Of a DNA stretch of 64,000 nucleotides, positions 1 to 10,931 are shown piece after piece. Numbering within the stretch: position 1 is the stretch's first letter; each line of letters starts with the position of its first letter. The DNA comes from Duganella sp. sic0402 (GTDB lineage Bacteria > Pseudomonadota > Gammaproteobacteria > Burkholderiales > Burkholderiaceae_D): contig NZ_JAHUWK010000003.1 of NCBI RefSeq assembly GCF_019219065.1, positions 558,001-622,000 on the forward strand, written 5' to 3'. A model generated the notes under the pieces. It saw nothing but the letters and a program-made list of their open reading frames with translations. It ran no database searches and was not told the DNA's origin. The translations under genes and the position numbers were made by a program.

Positions 1-891
1 GCCAAAAGCCTGCTGGACATCGTCCGCGAGATCGGCGAAACCGCCGTCAGCGTGTGGTGGCATTTCTTTGACTGGCTGGCGCAGGTCGAGTGGCGCAAGC
101 TGGTCATCATCTGGCTGCTGTTGCTGATCCTGTCGGTGTCGGTGCTGCACGTCGATGAGCAGTTGTGGACCTTCATCCTGGCCTCCTTCGGCCTGAAGGT
201 GCTGGCCGGCGGCAAGCGCAAGGCCGAGCTGGAGGCGCGCAATGCGGAAACCCACGCCGACGAGGAAGGCATCGAACGGCGCGTGGTCGAGGCGCGCATG
301 GCGGCGTTGCAGGCGCAGGTCGAGCCGCACTTTTTGTTCAACACCCTGGCGCTGATCGGCCAACTGATCGAAACCGATCCGCCGCAGGCGGCGCGCATCC
401 ACCAGAACCTGATCGACTACCTGCGCGCCACGCTGCCGCAAATGCGCGCCAAGGGTTCAGGCACGCTGGCGCGGCAAATCGAAATGTCGCGCGCCTACCT
501 GGCCATCATGCAGGCCCGCATGCGCACGCGGCTGGCGGTGTCGATCGACGTGCCGGCAGAAATGCTGAGCGCCACTTTTCCGGTGATGATGTTGCAGATC
601 CTGATCGAAAACGCTATCAAGCATGGCCTGGAGCCGAAGATCGACGGCGGCCGCATCGACATTCGCGCCTCGGTCGACGGGCAGATGCTGCAAGTGGACG
701 TGATCGATGACGGCATCGGCTTCAACCACTTCGCCGGCGACGGCCTCGGCCTGGCCAATGTGCGCGAACGCCTGCGCATCCAGTACGGCAACCGCGCGCA
801 GCTGGTGATCGAAGCACCGCTGACCGGCGGCACCCGCGCCAGCATCCGCGTGCCGTATGCGCCGGACATCTTTGCCGGGGGCGCCAAATGA
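1..891 (+). CDS. Sensor histidine kinase, LytS/YehU type (5' end outside window)
   Basis: The reading frame is open from base 1, so the N-terminus lies upstream of the window. Two hydrophobic segments (about nt 90-150 and 155-200) are followed by a coiled-coil-like stretch. The His_kinase domain carries the phosphoacceptor motif EPHFLFNTL, with His encoded at 328-330. The HATPase part shows the N box (LIENAIKHG, about 600-625), a DDGIGF G1 box and GLGLANVRERL. Family members autophosphorylate on His and pass phosphate to a LytTR regulator. The stop overlaps the next start by 4 nt (ATGA), so the two genes form a kinase/regulator pair. The signal sensed cannot be read from the sequence. Confidence 0.9.
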   Translation, partial: AKSLLDIVREIGETAVSVWWHFFDWLAQVEWRKLVIIWLLLLILSVSVLHVDEQLWTFILASFGLKVLAGGKRKAELEARNAETHADEEGIERRVVEARMAALQAQVEPHFLFNTLALIGQLIETDPPQAARIHQNLIDYLRATLPQMRAKGSGTLARQIEMSRAYLAIMQARMRTRLAVSIDVPAEMLSATFPVMMLQILIENAIKHGLEPKIDGGRIDIRASVDGQMLQVDVIDDGIGFNHFAGDGLGLANVRERLRIQYGNRAQLVIEAPLTGGTRASIRVPYAPDIFAGGAK

Positions 892-1649
892 GCCGCCCTA
901 CCGCCCTCATCGCTGACGATGAAGAAGGCATGCGCCAGCAGCTGCGCAGCCGCCTGCAGGAAGCCTGGCCCGAATTGCAGATCGTGGCGGAAGCCGTCAA
1001 CGGCATCGAAGCCGTCGCGCTGGCCGGCCAGCACCAGCCGGACATCGTCTTCCTCGACATCCGCATGCCCGGCCTGTCCGGCATCGAGGCGGCGCGCATG
1101 CTGTTCAACCGCTGCCACCTCGTCTTCGTCACCGCCTACGACCAGTATGCGATTGAAGCGTTCGAGCAAGGCGCGCTGGATTACCTGCTGAAGCCGGTCG
1201 GCGGCGAACGCCTGAAGACCACTTGCGCGCGGCTGCAATCGCTGATCGGGCAACAGCCGACTAATATCGAACGGCAGCTGAGCCAGTTGCTGTCGCACCA
1301 CAGCAAGCCGCCGGCGAAGCAGGAATACCTGCGCTGGATACAGGCGGTAGTCGGCACCAACCTGCGCATGATCTCGACCCGCGAAGTGCTGTTCTTCCAG
1401 GCCGACGAAAAATACACGCGGGTACAGACTGAGCAGTCGGAAGTCCTGATACGCAAGACCCTGAAGGAGCTGGCCGACGAGCTGGACCCGAACGAATTCT
1501 GGCGCATCCACCGTTCAACGCTGGTGCGCGTGGATGCGATTCAGGAAGTCACGCGCGACCTGCGCGGGCGGCAGATGGTGCGCATCCGCAGCCATCCCGA
1601 GTTGCTGGAAGTGAGCCGCGGCCACACCCATTTATTCCAGCAAATGTAA
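888..1649 (+). CDS. LytTR-family response regulator
   Basis: This 253-residue protein has a receiver domain at about 1-120 and a LytTR DNA-binding domain at about 150-253. The acidic pocket is DD at 10-11, the phosphoacceptor is D57 in FLDIRMPG, followed by the conserved Thr in FVTAYD and the Lys in LLKPVGG. The LytTR part contains the family's typical FFQADEKYTRV and WRIHRSTLVRVDAI segments. It overlaps the kinase gene by 4 nt and is almost certainly its partner. LytTR regulators bind direct repeats in promoters; the target genes are unknown, and nothing here ties the pair to the neighbouring nucleoside genes. Confidence 0.92.
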   Translation: MSRPTALIADDEEGMRQQLRSRLQEAWPELQIVAEAVNGIEAVALAGQHQPDIVFLDIRMPGLSGIEAARMLFNRCHLVFVTAYDQYAIEAFEQGALDYLLKPVGGERLKTTCARLQSLIGQQPTNIERQLSQLLSHHSKPPAKQEYLRWIQAVVGTNLRMISTREVLFFQADEKYTRVQTEQSEVLIRKTLKELADELDPNEFWRIHRSTLVRVDAIQEVTRDLRGRQMVRIRSHPELLEVSRGHTHLFQQM

Positions 1650-1705
1650 CGTGCATTCGACGCGCGCGGGGCTATACTGAACTGCTACCTTTTAGGGAGG
1701 GAATA

Positions 1706-3761
<2,056 letters not shown>

Positions 3762-3778
3762 AGCGGACTCCCACAGCC

Positions 3779-3839
3779 GTCATTCCCGCGCAGGCGGGAA
3801 TCCATGCTGAGTATGGGCTCCCGCCTGCGCGGGAGCGAC
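3779..3839. repeat. REP-like inverted hairpin doublet A
   Basis: Two GC-rich hairpins lie head to head between cdd and deoA. Stem 1 pairs 3782-3789 with 3794-3801; stem 2 pairs 3817-3824 with 3829-3836. The 16-nt cores (3784-3799 and 3819-3834) are exact inverted copies of each other, and they flank a spacer beginning TCCATGCTGAGT. The same spacer start occurs in doublet B. The layout resembles repetitive extragenic palindromes. It could also affect mRNA stability in the operon. Confidence 0.8.
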
Positions 3840-3846
3840 GCGTGGT

Positions 3847-5172
3847 TTACGGGCGGATGGTGCGGTAGACAACCGGATTCGTGGACGGCGCAGCATCAGT
3901 AATCTGATACGCCGCCTGGATTTCGCGGATGGCTTGCTCGGCCGCTTCCTGCGTGCGCGCATGCACCATCGCCAGCGGCTGGCCGGCTTCAATCTTGTCG
4001 CCCAGGCCAAGCAGATCGGTCAGCCCAACAGCAAAGTCAATCGGATCCGCCGCGCGGCGGCGACCGCCACCGAGCGACACCACAGCCAAACCGATCTCAC
4101 GGCAGTTGGCCGAAGCAGCGTAGCCGGAACTCAGCGCCGGCGCCGGCACGATGATCGGCGAACGCTCCAGGTATTTATCTGGATTATCCATCAAATCAGC
4201 AGGGCCACCCAGCGCCGTCACCATGCGTGCAAAGCGCTCGGCCGCTTCGCCGCTGTCCAGCGACGCTTGCAGCTTGGCGCGCGCCTCTTCCTCGGTCGCC
4301 GCCAGTTTGCCCAGCACCAGCATCTCGGCGCACAGCGCCATCGTCACCTCGTGCAGGCGCGCCGGACGCGATTTGCCCGTCAGGTAATCGATCGCACCGC
4401 GCACTTCGACCGCGTTACCCGCGTAAGGCGCCAGCGATTCGTTCATATCGGTCAGGATGGCCGAGGTCATCATGCCCGCGCCATTGCCGACCTTGACGAT
4501 GCTCTCGGCCAGCTCCACCGACTTGTCATAGGTCGGCATGAAGGCGCCGCTGCCGACTTTCACGTCCATCGCCAGCGCGTCCAGGCCTGCCGACAGCTTC
4601 TTCGACAGGATGGAACCGGTGATCATGGCCACCGATTCCACCGTGGCGGTGACGTCGCGCACACCGTAGAAGATCTTGTCCGATGGCGCCAGCGACGAAG
4701 TCTGGCCGATGATGGCCACGCCGACTTCCTTCACCACTTTGCGGAACAGCGCGTTGTCCGGCACGGTGGTGTAGCCGGGGATGGAATCAAACTTGTCCAG
4801 CGTGCCGCCGGTGTGGCCCAGGCCACGGCCGGAGATCATCGGCACATAGCCGCCGCAGGCTGCGACCATCGGGCCAAGCAGCAGCGAGACAACGTCGCCG
4901 ACGCCACCGGTGGAGTGTTTGTCGACGACAGGACCGTTCAGGTCCAGCGAACGCCAGTCCAGCACTTCGCCGGAATCGCGCATCGCCAGCGTGAAGGCCA
5001 CGCGTTCGTCCATGCTCATATCGTTGAAGTAGACCGCCATGGCCAGCGCGGCGATCTGGGATTCGGTCACGCGGCCGGAGGTGATGCCGCCAACGAAGAA
5101 CTGAATCTCTTCGGTGGACAAGGTGCCACCATCACGCTTTTTGCGGATGATCTCTTGGGGTAAATAGGACAT
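3847..5172 (-). CDS. deoA: Thymidine phosphorylase
   Basis: The start at 5172 (MSYLPQE) gives 441 residues, the usual family length, and has a GGGAG ribosome site just upstream. The phosphate-binding motif K85-HSTGGVGD and the signature [15 protein letters not shown] are intact, as is the substrate-side [11 protein letters not shown] segment. It cleaves thymidine or deoxyuridine with phosphate to base plus 2-deoxyribose-1-phosphate in the cytoplasm. The product passes to DeoB and DeoC, both encoded in the same cluster. It is flanked on both sides by REP-like hairpin doublets, so its mRNA may be processed separately. Confidence 0.96.
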   Translation of the reverse strand: MSYLPQEIIRKKRDGGTLSTEEIQFFVGGITSGRVTESQIAALAMAVYFNDMSMDERVAFTLAMRDSGEVLDWRSLDLNGPVVDKHSTGGVGDVVSLLLGPMVAACGGYVPMISGRGLGHTGGTLDKFDSIPGYTTVPDNALFRKVVKEVGVAIIGQTSSLAPSDKIFYGVRDVTATVESVAMITGSILSKKLSAGLDALAMDVKVGSGAFMPTYDKSVELAESIVKVGNGAGMMTSAILTDMNESLAPYAGNAVEVRGAIDYLTGKSRPARLHEVTMALCAEMLVLGKLAATEEEARAKLQASLDSGEAAERFARMVTALGGPADLMDNPDKYLERSPIIVPAPALSSGYAASANCREIGLAVVSLGGGRRRAADPIDFAVGLTDLLGLGDKIEAGQPLAMVHARTQEAAEQAIREIQAAYQITDAAPSTNPVVYRTIRP

Positions 5173-5197
5173 GTAATTCTCCCGTAATTCAAAACGC

Positions 5198-5276
5198 GTC
5201 ATTCCGGCGGAAGCCGGAATCCATGCTGAGTCGTCAAAGCCGACCTTCTATGGATTCCGGCCTTCGCCGGAATGAC
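5198..5276. repeat. REP-like inverted hairpin doublet B
   Basis: Between deoA and the aldehyde dehydrogenase gene, GTCATTCCGGCGGAAGCC (from 5198) and its near-perfect inverted copy (5251-5276) each form a short hairpin. The first is followed by ATCCATGCTGAGT (5219-5231), the same spacer start as in doublet A. The stems differ in sequence from doublet A, while the layout and spacer core match. This points to one repeat family with drifting stems. Confidence 0.8.
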
Positions 5277-5291
5277 GGGATGCTGCTGTGC

Positions 5292-7673
5292 TTAGACGCC
5301 GTAAGGTATCCAGATGTTTTTGACTTGCGACGCGTGCGCCAATACCGCGCGGCCGCCAGCTTGCGAAGTGCTGTACCAGTCGCGGCCTTTGGCGCCGCCT
5401 ACCCAGGTACGCTTCAGCGTCGATGCCGACAGGCGTTCCACTTCAGCGCAGCCTTCGGCCGAACCGTCGTGACGCCACACCGCATCGATATCGCCGTGCG
5501 TCGCCAGTGTGCGCGCCAGTTCATCGGCCGAACCGGTGATGATGTTGACCACGCCAGCCGGCAGGTCCGAGGTATCAAACACCTGATACAGATCAGTCGC
5601 CGACAGCGGATGCGCTTCCGACGGCACCACCACCACGCGGTTACCCAGCGCGATGGCGGGCGCCACCAGCGAGATGAAGCCCAGCAGCGGTGCTTCGTTC
5701 GGGCACACGATACCAATCACACCCAGCGGCTCGTTCAGCGCCACGGTAATGCCATGCATCGGCGGCTGATGCGCCAGGCCGTCGTACTTGTCAGCCCACG
5801 CAGCCCAGTAGAACAGACGCTCGATCGACGCCTGCACTTCCTTCTCTGCGTTCTTCGAACCGGTCATCGCGGCAATGCGGGCAGCGAATTCCTCGCCGCG
5901 TGCGGCCAGGTTTTCAGCGATGTAGTACAGCACTTGCGCACGGTTGTGCGAGGTGGCCTTGGTCCAGCCGCCGGCCTTGTGTGCAGCTTCCACCGCATTG
6001 CGGATGTCCTTGCGACTGCCCTCGCCCACTTCGGCGATGAATTCACCATCGGCGCCATGGATCGCACGGCTGTATGCGCCGTCAGGGCGGGCCTGCTTGC
6101 CACCGATGTACAACTTGGCAGTGCGGTCGATGGCAAACGCGCCACCCGCAACCGGCGCGGCCTTGGCCTTGGCTTTCGGCTCGATCACTGGCGCGGCGGG
6201 ACGCGCATCTTCCGACTTGGCGGTCAGGTATTCGTACATGCCTTCGCGGCCGCCTTCACGGCCGTAGCCGGATTCGCGGTAGCCGCCGAAGCCGCAAGCG
6301 GCGTCGAACTGGTTGGCGGTGTTAATCCACACCACGCCGGCCTTGATCGCCGGCGCGACGTCCAGCGCCAGCGAAATGTTTTCGGTCCACACGCACGCGG
6401 CCAGGCCGTACACGGTGTTGTTCGCCAGCTGCACGGCCTCTGGCGGCGTGCGGAAGCTCATCGCCACCAGCACCGGGCCAAAGATTTCAGCCTGTGCCAC
6501 AGCGGCGGCGGTCGATGCGCCGGTGATCAGGGTCGGCGGGAACCACGAGCCATCGGCCGGCAGTTCGCACGCTGGCTGGTACACAGTGCAGCCTTCGTCG
6601 CGTGCCGATTGCACCAGGCCTTCGATGCGCTGCTTCTGCACCGGATCGACCAGCGCGCCGATGTCCATCGACTTGTCCAGCGGCGAACCGAGGGTCAGCT
6701 TGTCCATGCGGGCGCGCAGCTTGGCCAGGAATTTCTCCTGCACCGATTCCTGCACCAGCAGGCGCGAACCCGCGCAGCACACCTGGCCCTGATTGAACCA
6801 GATCGAATCGACCAGACCTTCAACAGCAGCGTCCAGGTCCGCATCTTCAAACACGATGAATGGCGACTTGCCGCCCAACTCCAGCGACAGCTTCTTGCCG
6901 CTGCCTGCCGACGCTTCGCGGATCAAGCGGCCGACTTCGGTCGAACCGGTGAAGGCCAGCTTGTCGATGCCTGCGTGCTTGACGATGGCTTCGCCCACGC
7001 GGCCATCGCCGGTGATGATGTTGACCACACCGGCAGGCACGCCAGCTTGTACGCAGATGTCGGCGAACAGCATCGCGGTCAGCGAAGTGAATTCAGCCGG
7101 CTTGAAGACCACGGTGTTACCGGCAGCCAGCGCAGGGGCGATTTTCCACGCCAGCATCAGCAGCGGGAAGTTCCATGGCACGATCTGGCCGACCACGCCC
7201 ACGGCGCGGTAGTCGGCAAATTCTTCGGCTTGCAGTTGCGCCCAGCCGGCGTGGTAGTAGAAGTGACGCGCCACCAGCGGCAGATCGACATCGCGGGTTT
7301 CGCGGATGGTCTTGCCGTTGTCCAGCGTTTCCAGCACGGCGAACAGGCGCGCATGTTTCTGCATCAGGCGTGCGATCGAATACATGATCTTGGCGCGGCC
7401 ATGGCCACCCAGCGCTTGCCAGCCCGGTTGCGCGGCACGTGCGGCGGCAACCGCGCGGTCAACGTCGGCCGCGCTGCCCTGGGTCAGGTCTGCCAGCTTG
7501 CTGCCGTCGGCTGGATTGATGGAAGCGAACAGCTCACCGGCCTCGCTCCATTCGTTATTGATGAACAGGCCGAATTGGCGGCCGCGTTGTTCCAGCCACG
7601 CTTGCGCTTCTTTCGTGCTTTCCGGTGCTGGGCCGTATTCCATGGTGTTGAGGATCTCTTTAATGGTTGGCAT
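5292..7673 (-). CDS. Aldehyde dehydrogenase, ALDH16-like two-domain protein
   Basis: This 793-residue protein carries two aldehyde dehydrogenase units. The first (about 1-490) is complete: N168 in VPWNFP, E265 in ELGGKS and the catalytic Cys at about 299 in GQVCCAGSR. The second (about 520-793) has the NAD-fold segments (IGIVCPNEAPLLG, LPAGVVNIITG) but no catalytic Cys motif. This matches the ALDH16 family, whose C-terminal domain is non-catalytic. It lies between deoC and deoA, so oxidation of the acetaldehyde released by DeoC is the obvious role; this is inference from context. NAD(P) preference cannot be read. Confidence 0.9.
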   Translation of the reverse strand: MPTIKEILNTMEYGPAPESTKEAQAWLEQRGRQFGLFINNEWSEAGELFASINPADGSKLADLTQGSAADVDRAVAAARAAQPGWQALGGHGRAKIMYSIARLMQKHARLFAVLETLDNGKTIRETRDVDLPLVARHFYYHAGWAQLQAEEFADYRAVGVVGQIVPWNFPLLMLAWKIAPALAAGNTVVFKPAEFTSLTAMLFADICVQAGVPAGVVNIITGDGRVGEAIVKHAGIDKLAFTGSTEVGRLIREASAGSGKKLSLELGGKSPFIVFEDADLDAAVEGLVDSIWFNQGQVCCAGSRLLVQESVQEKFLAKLRARMDKLTLGSPLDKSMDIGALVDPVQKQRIEGLVQSARDEGCTVYQPACELPADGSWFPPTLITGASTAAAVAQAEIFGPVLVAMSFRTPPEAVQLANNTVYGLAACVWTENISLALDVAPAIKAGVVWINTANQFDAACGFGGYRESGYGREGGREGMYEYLTAKSEDARPAAPVIEPKAKAKAAPVAGGAFAIDRTAKLYIGGKQARPDGAYSRAIHGADGEFIAEVGEGSRKDIRNAVEAAHKAGGWTKATSHNRAQVLYYIAENLAARGEEFAARIAAMTGSKNAEKEVQASIERLFYWAAWADKYDGLAHQPPMHGITVALNEPLGVIGIVCPNEAPLLGFISLVAPAIALGNRVVVVPSEAHPLSATDLYQVFDTSDLPAGVVNIITGSADELARTLATHGDIDAVWRHDGSAEGCAEVERLSASTLKRTWVGGAKGRDWYSTSQAGGRAVLAHASQVKNIWIPYGV

Positions 7674-7688
7674 GACGGTATCCGATTC

Positions 7689-8642
7689 TTATGGTTGCGC
7701 GTGGCGGTGAGCGGCCGAGTAGTTACCGGTCACGTAGTGTTCCAGCTGACGTTCGATGTCGGTCAGCAGGCTCGATGCGCCGATGCGGAACAGATGCGGT
7801 TCCAGCCACTCATTGCCCAATTCTTCTTTCATCAGCGTCAGATATTGCAGCGCGGCCTTGGCCGTGCCGACACCGCCCGCTGGCTTGTAGCCGATCTTGA
7901 AGCCGGTCTGCTCGTGGTAGTCGCGGATCGCGCGCACCATGGTCAGCGACACAGGGATGGTCGCGTTGACCGGTTCTTTACCGGTCGAGGTCTTGATGAA
8001 GTCCGCACCGGCCATCATGCAGACCCACGATGCCTTGGCCACGTTTTCCAGCGTGACCAGTTCACCGGTCGCCAGAATCGCCTTGACGTGCGCTTCGCCG
8101 CAGGCTTTGCGGTAAGCCAGCATTTCGTCGTACAGCGCCTGCCAGTTGCCGGTCAGGACGTGCTGACGGGTGATGACGATATCGATCTCGGAAGCACCAG
8201 CGGCCACCGACAGTTCGATCTCGCGCACCTTGGTTTCCATGCTGGTCAAGCCAGCCGGGAAGCCGGTCGATACAGCGGCGATCGGCAAACGGCCTTGCAG
8301 CACGTCCACCGCCGGCTTGATCATCTCGTGGTACACGCAGACGGCGCCGGTGGCCAGGTTGATGTCTTGCAGGCCCAGTGCTTCCACCAGGTCGGCGCGC
8401 AGCGGACGAATCGCCTTACGGCACAGGCGCTCAACGCGGCCAGGCGTATCGTCGCCGGACAGCGTGGTCAGGTCGATCAGGCCGATGGCCTTGACCAGCC
8501 AGGCGGCCTGGTATTCCTTTTTCACCGTGCGGCGGTTCGCCAGGCTGGCGGCGCGGCGGTCGGATGCGGATTTATTGACGCGGATATGGTTAATCCAGCT
8601 GAGGTCCAGCGGGACCGCTTCATTGCGCTTGAAGTCGCTCAT
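7689..8642 (-). CDS. deoC: Deoxyribose-phosphate aldolase
   Basis: This 317-residue protein is of the longer, DERA-like type. The Schiff-base Lys is K217 in ADFIKTSTG, with the second Lys K253 in IGYKPAGGVGT and D154 in SEIDIV. It splits 2-deoxyribose-5-phosphate into glyceraldehyde-3-phosphate and acetaldehyde. The start overlaps the deoB stop by 4 nt, and the aldehyde dehydrogenase gene follows after about 15 nt, suggesting a direct route from nucleoside to acetate. Confidence 0.96.
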   Translation of the reverse strand: MSDFKRNEAVPLDLSWINHIRVNKSASDRRAASLANRRTVKKEYQAAWLVKAIGLIDLTTLSGDDTPGRVERLCRKAIRPLRADLVEALGLQDINLATGAVCVYHEMIKPAVDVLQGRLPIAAVSTGFPAGLTSMETKVREIELSVAAGASEIDIVITRQHVLTGNWQALYDEMLAYRKACGEAHVKAILATGELVTLENVAKASWVCMMAGADFIKTSTGKEPVNATIPVSLTMVRAIRDYHEQTGFKIGYKPAGGVGTAKAALQYLTLMKEELGNEWLEPHLFRIGASSLLTDIERQLEHYVTGNYSAAHRHAQP

Positions 8643-9832
8643 AACAGATTGCTTCCGTTCGAAAGTGGCTTGACGCCGAGGTGATGGGCCAGGGTCTGGC
8701 CGATGTCGGAGAAGGATTCGGAAATGCCCAGCGATTGCGCTTTCACCTTCGGACCGAAGAAGATCATCGGGATGTGTTCACGCGTGTGGTCGGAGCCTGG
8801 CCAGGTTGGATCGCAGCCGTGGTCGGCGGTGATCACCACCAGATCGTCTTCCTTCAGCTTGGCGATGAATTCCGGCAGGCGCGCATCCATTTCATGCAGC
8901 GCGTTGGAATAGCCGTTGACATCGCGGCGGTGGCCGAAGGCCTGGTCGAAGTCGACGAAGTTAACGAAGGTCAGCGACTTGTCGCCGGCTTCATCGGCTA
9001 CTTTCAGCAGCGCGTCGAACAGCGCCATATTGTCCTTACCCTTGACCACGCGCGATACGCCCTGCGTCGCGAAGATGTCGCTGATCTTGCCCAGCGCGAT
9101 GACTTCACCGCCGTCGTTCTTGACGTGGTCCAGCAGCGTTGGCGCTGGCGGCGCGACAGCGTAGTCGTGACGGTTGGTGGTGCGGGTGTAGTTGCCGTTG
9201 GCGCCGACGAAGGGACGCGCGATCACGCGGCCGATGTTGTACGGTTCCACCAGCTTGAAGGCGATCTCGCACACTTCATACAGGCGCTCCAGGCCGAACG
9301 ATTCTTCGTGTGCGGCGATTTGCAGCACCGAATCGGCCGAGGTGTAGATGATCGGCTTGCCGGTGGCGACATGCTCGTCACCGTGCTTGTTGATGATCTC
9401 CGTGCCGGATGCGTGGCAGTCGCCCAGGAAGCCCGGCACGCCGGTCAGCTCTTGCAGCTTTTGCGTCAGCTCGGCCGGGAACGACGGCACGGTCTTCGGG
9501 AAGTAGCCCCAGTCGAATTCCACCGGCACGCCGGCGATTTCCCAGTGGCCGGACTGCGTGTCCTTGCCGGTTGAGCGTTCACGCGCGGCGCCGTAGGCGG
9601 CGGTGAAGCCTTCGCGCTGGGTGAAGCCGGTGGCCCACTCGCCGCTGGCCAGATGGGCGGCGGCGGTCAGGCCCAGATTTTCCATGGTCGGCAGCGACAT
9701 CGGCTTGCCGCTTTTGGCGACCTGCTCGGCGATGTGGCCGAAGGTGTTGGCGCCGGCATCGTTGTACTTCGCCGCATCGGGCGTGGCGCCCAGACCGAAC
9801 GAATCGAGCAACAGGATAAATGCGCGTTTCAT
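8639..9832 (-). CDS. deoB: Phosphopentomutase
   Basis: This 397-residue protein of the alkaline phosphatase superfamily begins MKRAFILLLDSFGLGATPDA, with metal ligand D10. It retains the late metal-binding segment TADHGCDPTWPGSDHTREHIP and the family-specific GKDTQSGHWE motif containing the phospho-Thr. It converts (deoxy)ribose-1-phosphate to the 5-phosphate, linking the phosphorylases (PunA, DeoA) with DeoC. An AGGAG site precedes the ATG. A terminator-like hairpin separates it from the upstream punA gene. Confidence 0.97.
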   Translation of the reverse strand: MKRAFILLLDSFGLGATPDAAKYNDAGANTFGHIAEQVAKSGKPMSLPTMENLGLTAAAHLASGEWATGFTQREGFTAAYGAARERSTGKDTQSGHWEIAGVPVEFDWGYFPKTVPSFPAELTQKLQELTGVPGFLGDCHASGTEIINKHGDEHVATGKPIIYTSADSVLQIAAHEESFGLERLYEVCEIAFKLVEPYNIGRVIARPFVGANGNYTRTTNRHDYAVAPPAPTLLDHVKNDGGEVIALGKISDIFATQGVSRVVKGKDNMALFDALLKVADEAGDKSLTFVNFVDFDQAFGHRRDVNGYSNALHEMDARLPEFIAKLKEDDLVVITADHGCDPTWPGSDHTREHIPMIFFGPKVKAQSLGISESFSDIGQTLAHHLGVKPLSNGSNLL

Positions 9833-9854
9833 GATGTACTCCTAAAAGCAAAAA

Positions 9855-9874
9855 GGGGCGGACTGCGCCGCCCC
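9855..9874 (-). terminator. Terminator or attenuator hairpin between punA and deoB
   Basis: GGGGCGG (9855-9861) pairs with CCGCCCC (9868-9874). On the minus transcript the stem is followed at once by a run of five U. It sits in the 52-nt gap after punA and before deoB. It probably gives partial termination, since deoB and downstream genes continue in the same direction, but this has not been tested. Confidence 0.65.
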
Positions 9875-9884
9875 CGTTGGTTCC

Positions 9885-10724
9885 TTAAGCCTGCGGCGTT
9901 TTCGCCACGTTGCCCAGGAAGCCCAGGATGACTTCGACCAGCGAAGTTGCAGCCACCGCTGCGTATTTCAACGTCTGCTCATGCGACAGCGGGAACGGCG
10001 ACAGGCCTTCCGCCAGATTGGTGATGGCCGATACGCCCACCACTTTCAGGCCGCAGTGACGCGCCGACACTACCTCCGGCACCACCGACATGCCCACCAC
10101 GTCAGCACCCAGGGTCTTGAACGCGCGGATTTCCGCAGGCGTTTCAAAGTTAGGGCCAGCGTAAGCGATGTACACGCCTTCGTGCAGCGTCACGTTTTTC
10201 TCTTTGGCCGAAGAATGCAGCAGCGCGCGCAAGTCGGCGTCATAGGCGTTGGCCATGCTGAAGAAGCGCGGACCGAAACGCTCATCGTTCGGGCCCATCA
10301 TCGGGGTGCCTGGCAGGAAGTTGATGTGGTCGGTCAGCGCCACCAGCGAACCGGCGTCCACTTCAGGACGCAGCGAGCCGGCCGCATTGGTCACGAACAG
10401 CATTTCGCAGCCCAGCAGCTTCATGGTGCGCACGGCGCTGGTCATCACGCCCAGGCCGTAGCCTTCGTAGACGTGGCCGCGGCCCTTCATGCACACTACC
10501 TGGACGCCCGCCAGCGTGCCGATCACCAGTTCGCCGGCGTGGCCGTGCACGGTGGAGATAGGGAAGCCTGGCAGTTCGTCGTAGCCAATAGTGACCGAGT
10601 CGGTCATTTGTTCCGCCAGCACGCCCAGGCCGGAACCGAGAATCATCGCAACGCGTGGCTTGAAGCCTTGTGGAAGACGGGCGCGAATAATGTCAGCTGC
10701 CTGGAACGGGGAATTATTAGACAT
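9885..10724 (-). CDS. punA: Purine-nucleoside phosphorylase (trimeric PunA/XapA type)
   Basis: The start at 10724 (MSNNSPFQ) gives 279 residues with a TTGAGG ribosome site. The family signature VTNAAGSLRPEVDAGSLV is followed by GPNFETPAEIRAF and VSAITNLAEG, which carry the purine-binding Glu and Asn of the trimeric class. It converts (deoxy)inosine or (deoxy)guanosine plus phosphate to base and sugar-1-phosphate. It leads the minus-strand deo cluster, and its promoter region is shared with divergent psuK, where a 73-bp conserved element lies. An XapA-like xanthosine preference cannot be excluded. Confidence 0.92.
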   Translation of the reverse strand: MSNNSPFQAADIIRARLPQGFKPRVAMILGSGLGVLAEQMTDSVTIGYDELPGFPISTVHGHAGELVIGTLAGVQVVCMKGRGHVYEGYGLGVMTSAVRTMKLLGCEMLFVTNAAGSLRPEVDAGSLVALTDHINFLPGTPMMGPNDERFGPRFFSMANAYDADLRALLHSSAKEKNVTLHEGVYIAYAGPNFETPAEIRAFKTLGADVVGMSVVPEVVSARHCGLKVVGVSAITNLAEGLSPFPLSHEQTLKYAAVAATSLVEVILGFLGNVAKTPQA

Positions 10725-10764
10725 GGAATCCTCAAAGAATTTTGATATGGCTGGGGAAGCTGCC

Positions 10765-10837
10765 ACTATGCATCATCGTGCATATGTATGGCAAATACCA
10801 TTTTTCTTAGCCATTTATATAAAAGCGATATAAATCA
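10765..10837 (+). promoter_or_regulatory. 73-bp conserved cis element, copy 1 (punA/psuK divergent promoter)
   Basis: An ungapped 73-nt block here matches the minus-strand block at 32847-32775 at 59 of 73 positions by hand alignment. Conserved parts include ACTATGCA at the start, ATATGTA, TTTTTCTTAGC and ATTTATA. Copy 1 also contains the inverted repeat TATGCA-N6-TGCATA (10767-10784). It lies 41 nt from the punA start and 94 nt from the psuK start. It probably holds operators plus promoter parts for both directions; the function is inferred. Confidence 0.75.
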
Positions 10838-10931
10838 GAGGTATTATAAACCAACGCAAACTGAGCCGCTGGGCGCGGTTGACTCGATTCGGACAAATGT
10901 TTATGATTGCAAACAACTGTTTGAAAGCATC

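Noticed and set aside
5223-8684. 1153-codon open frame on the plus strand
   Set aside because: It runs antisense to the clear ALDH16-like and deoC genes. The protein is low-complexity (Arg, His, Gln) with no domain, a common by-product of high-GC codon use.
10903-10914. ATGATTGCAAAC also found at 47311-47322
   Set aside because: Surrounding bases diverge and the palindrome is complete only at the second site; too short to claim shared regulation.
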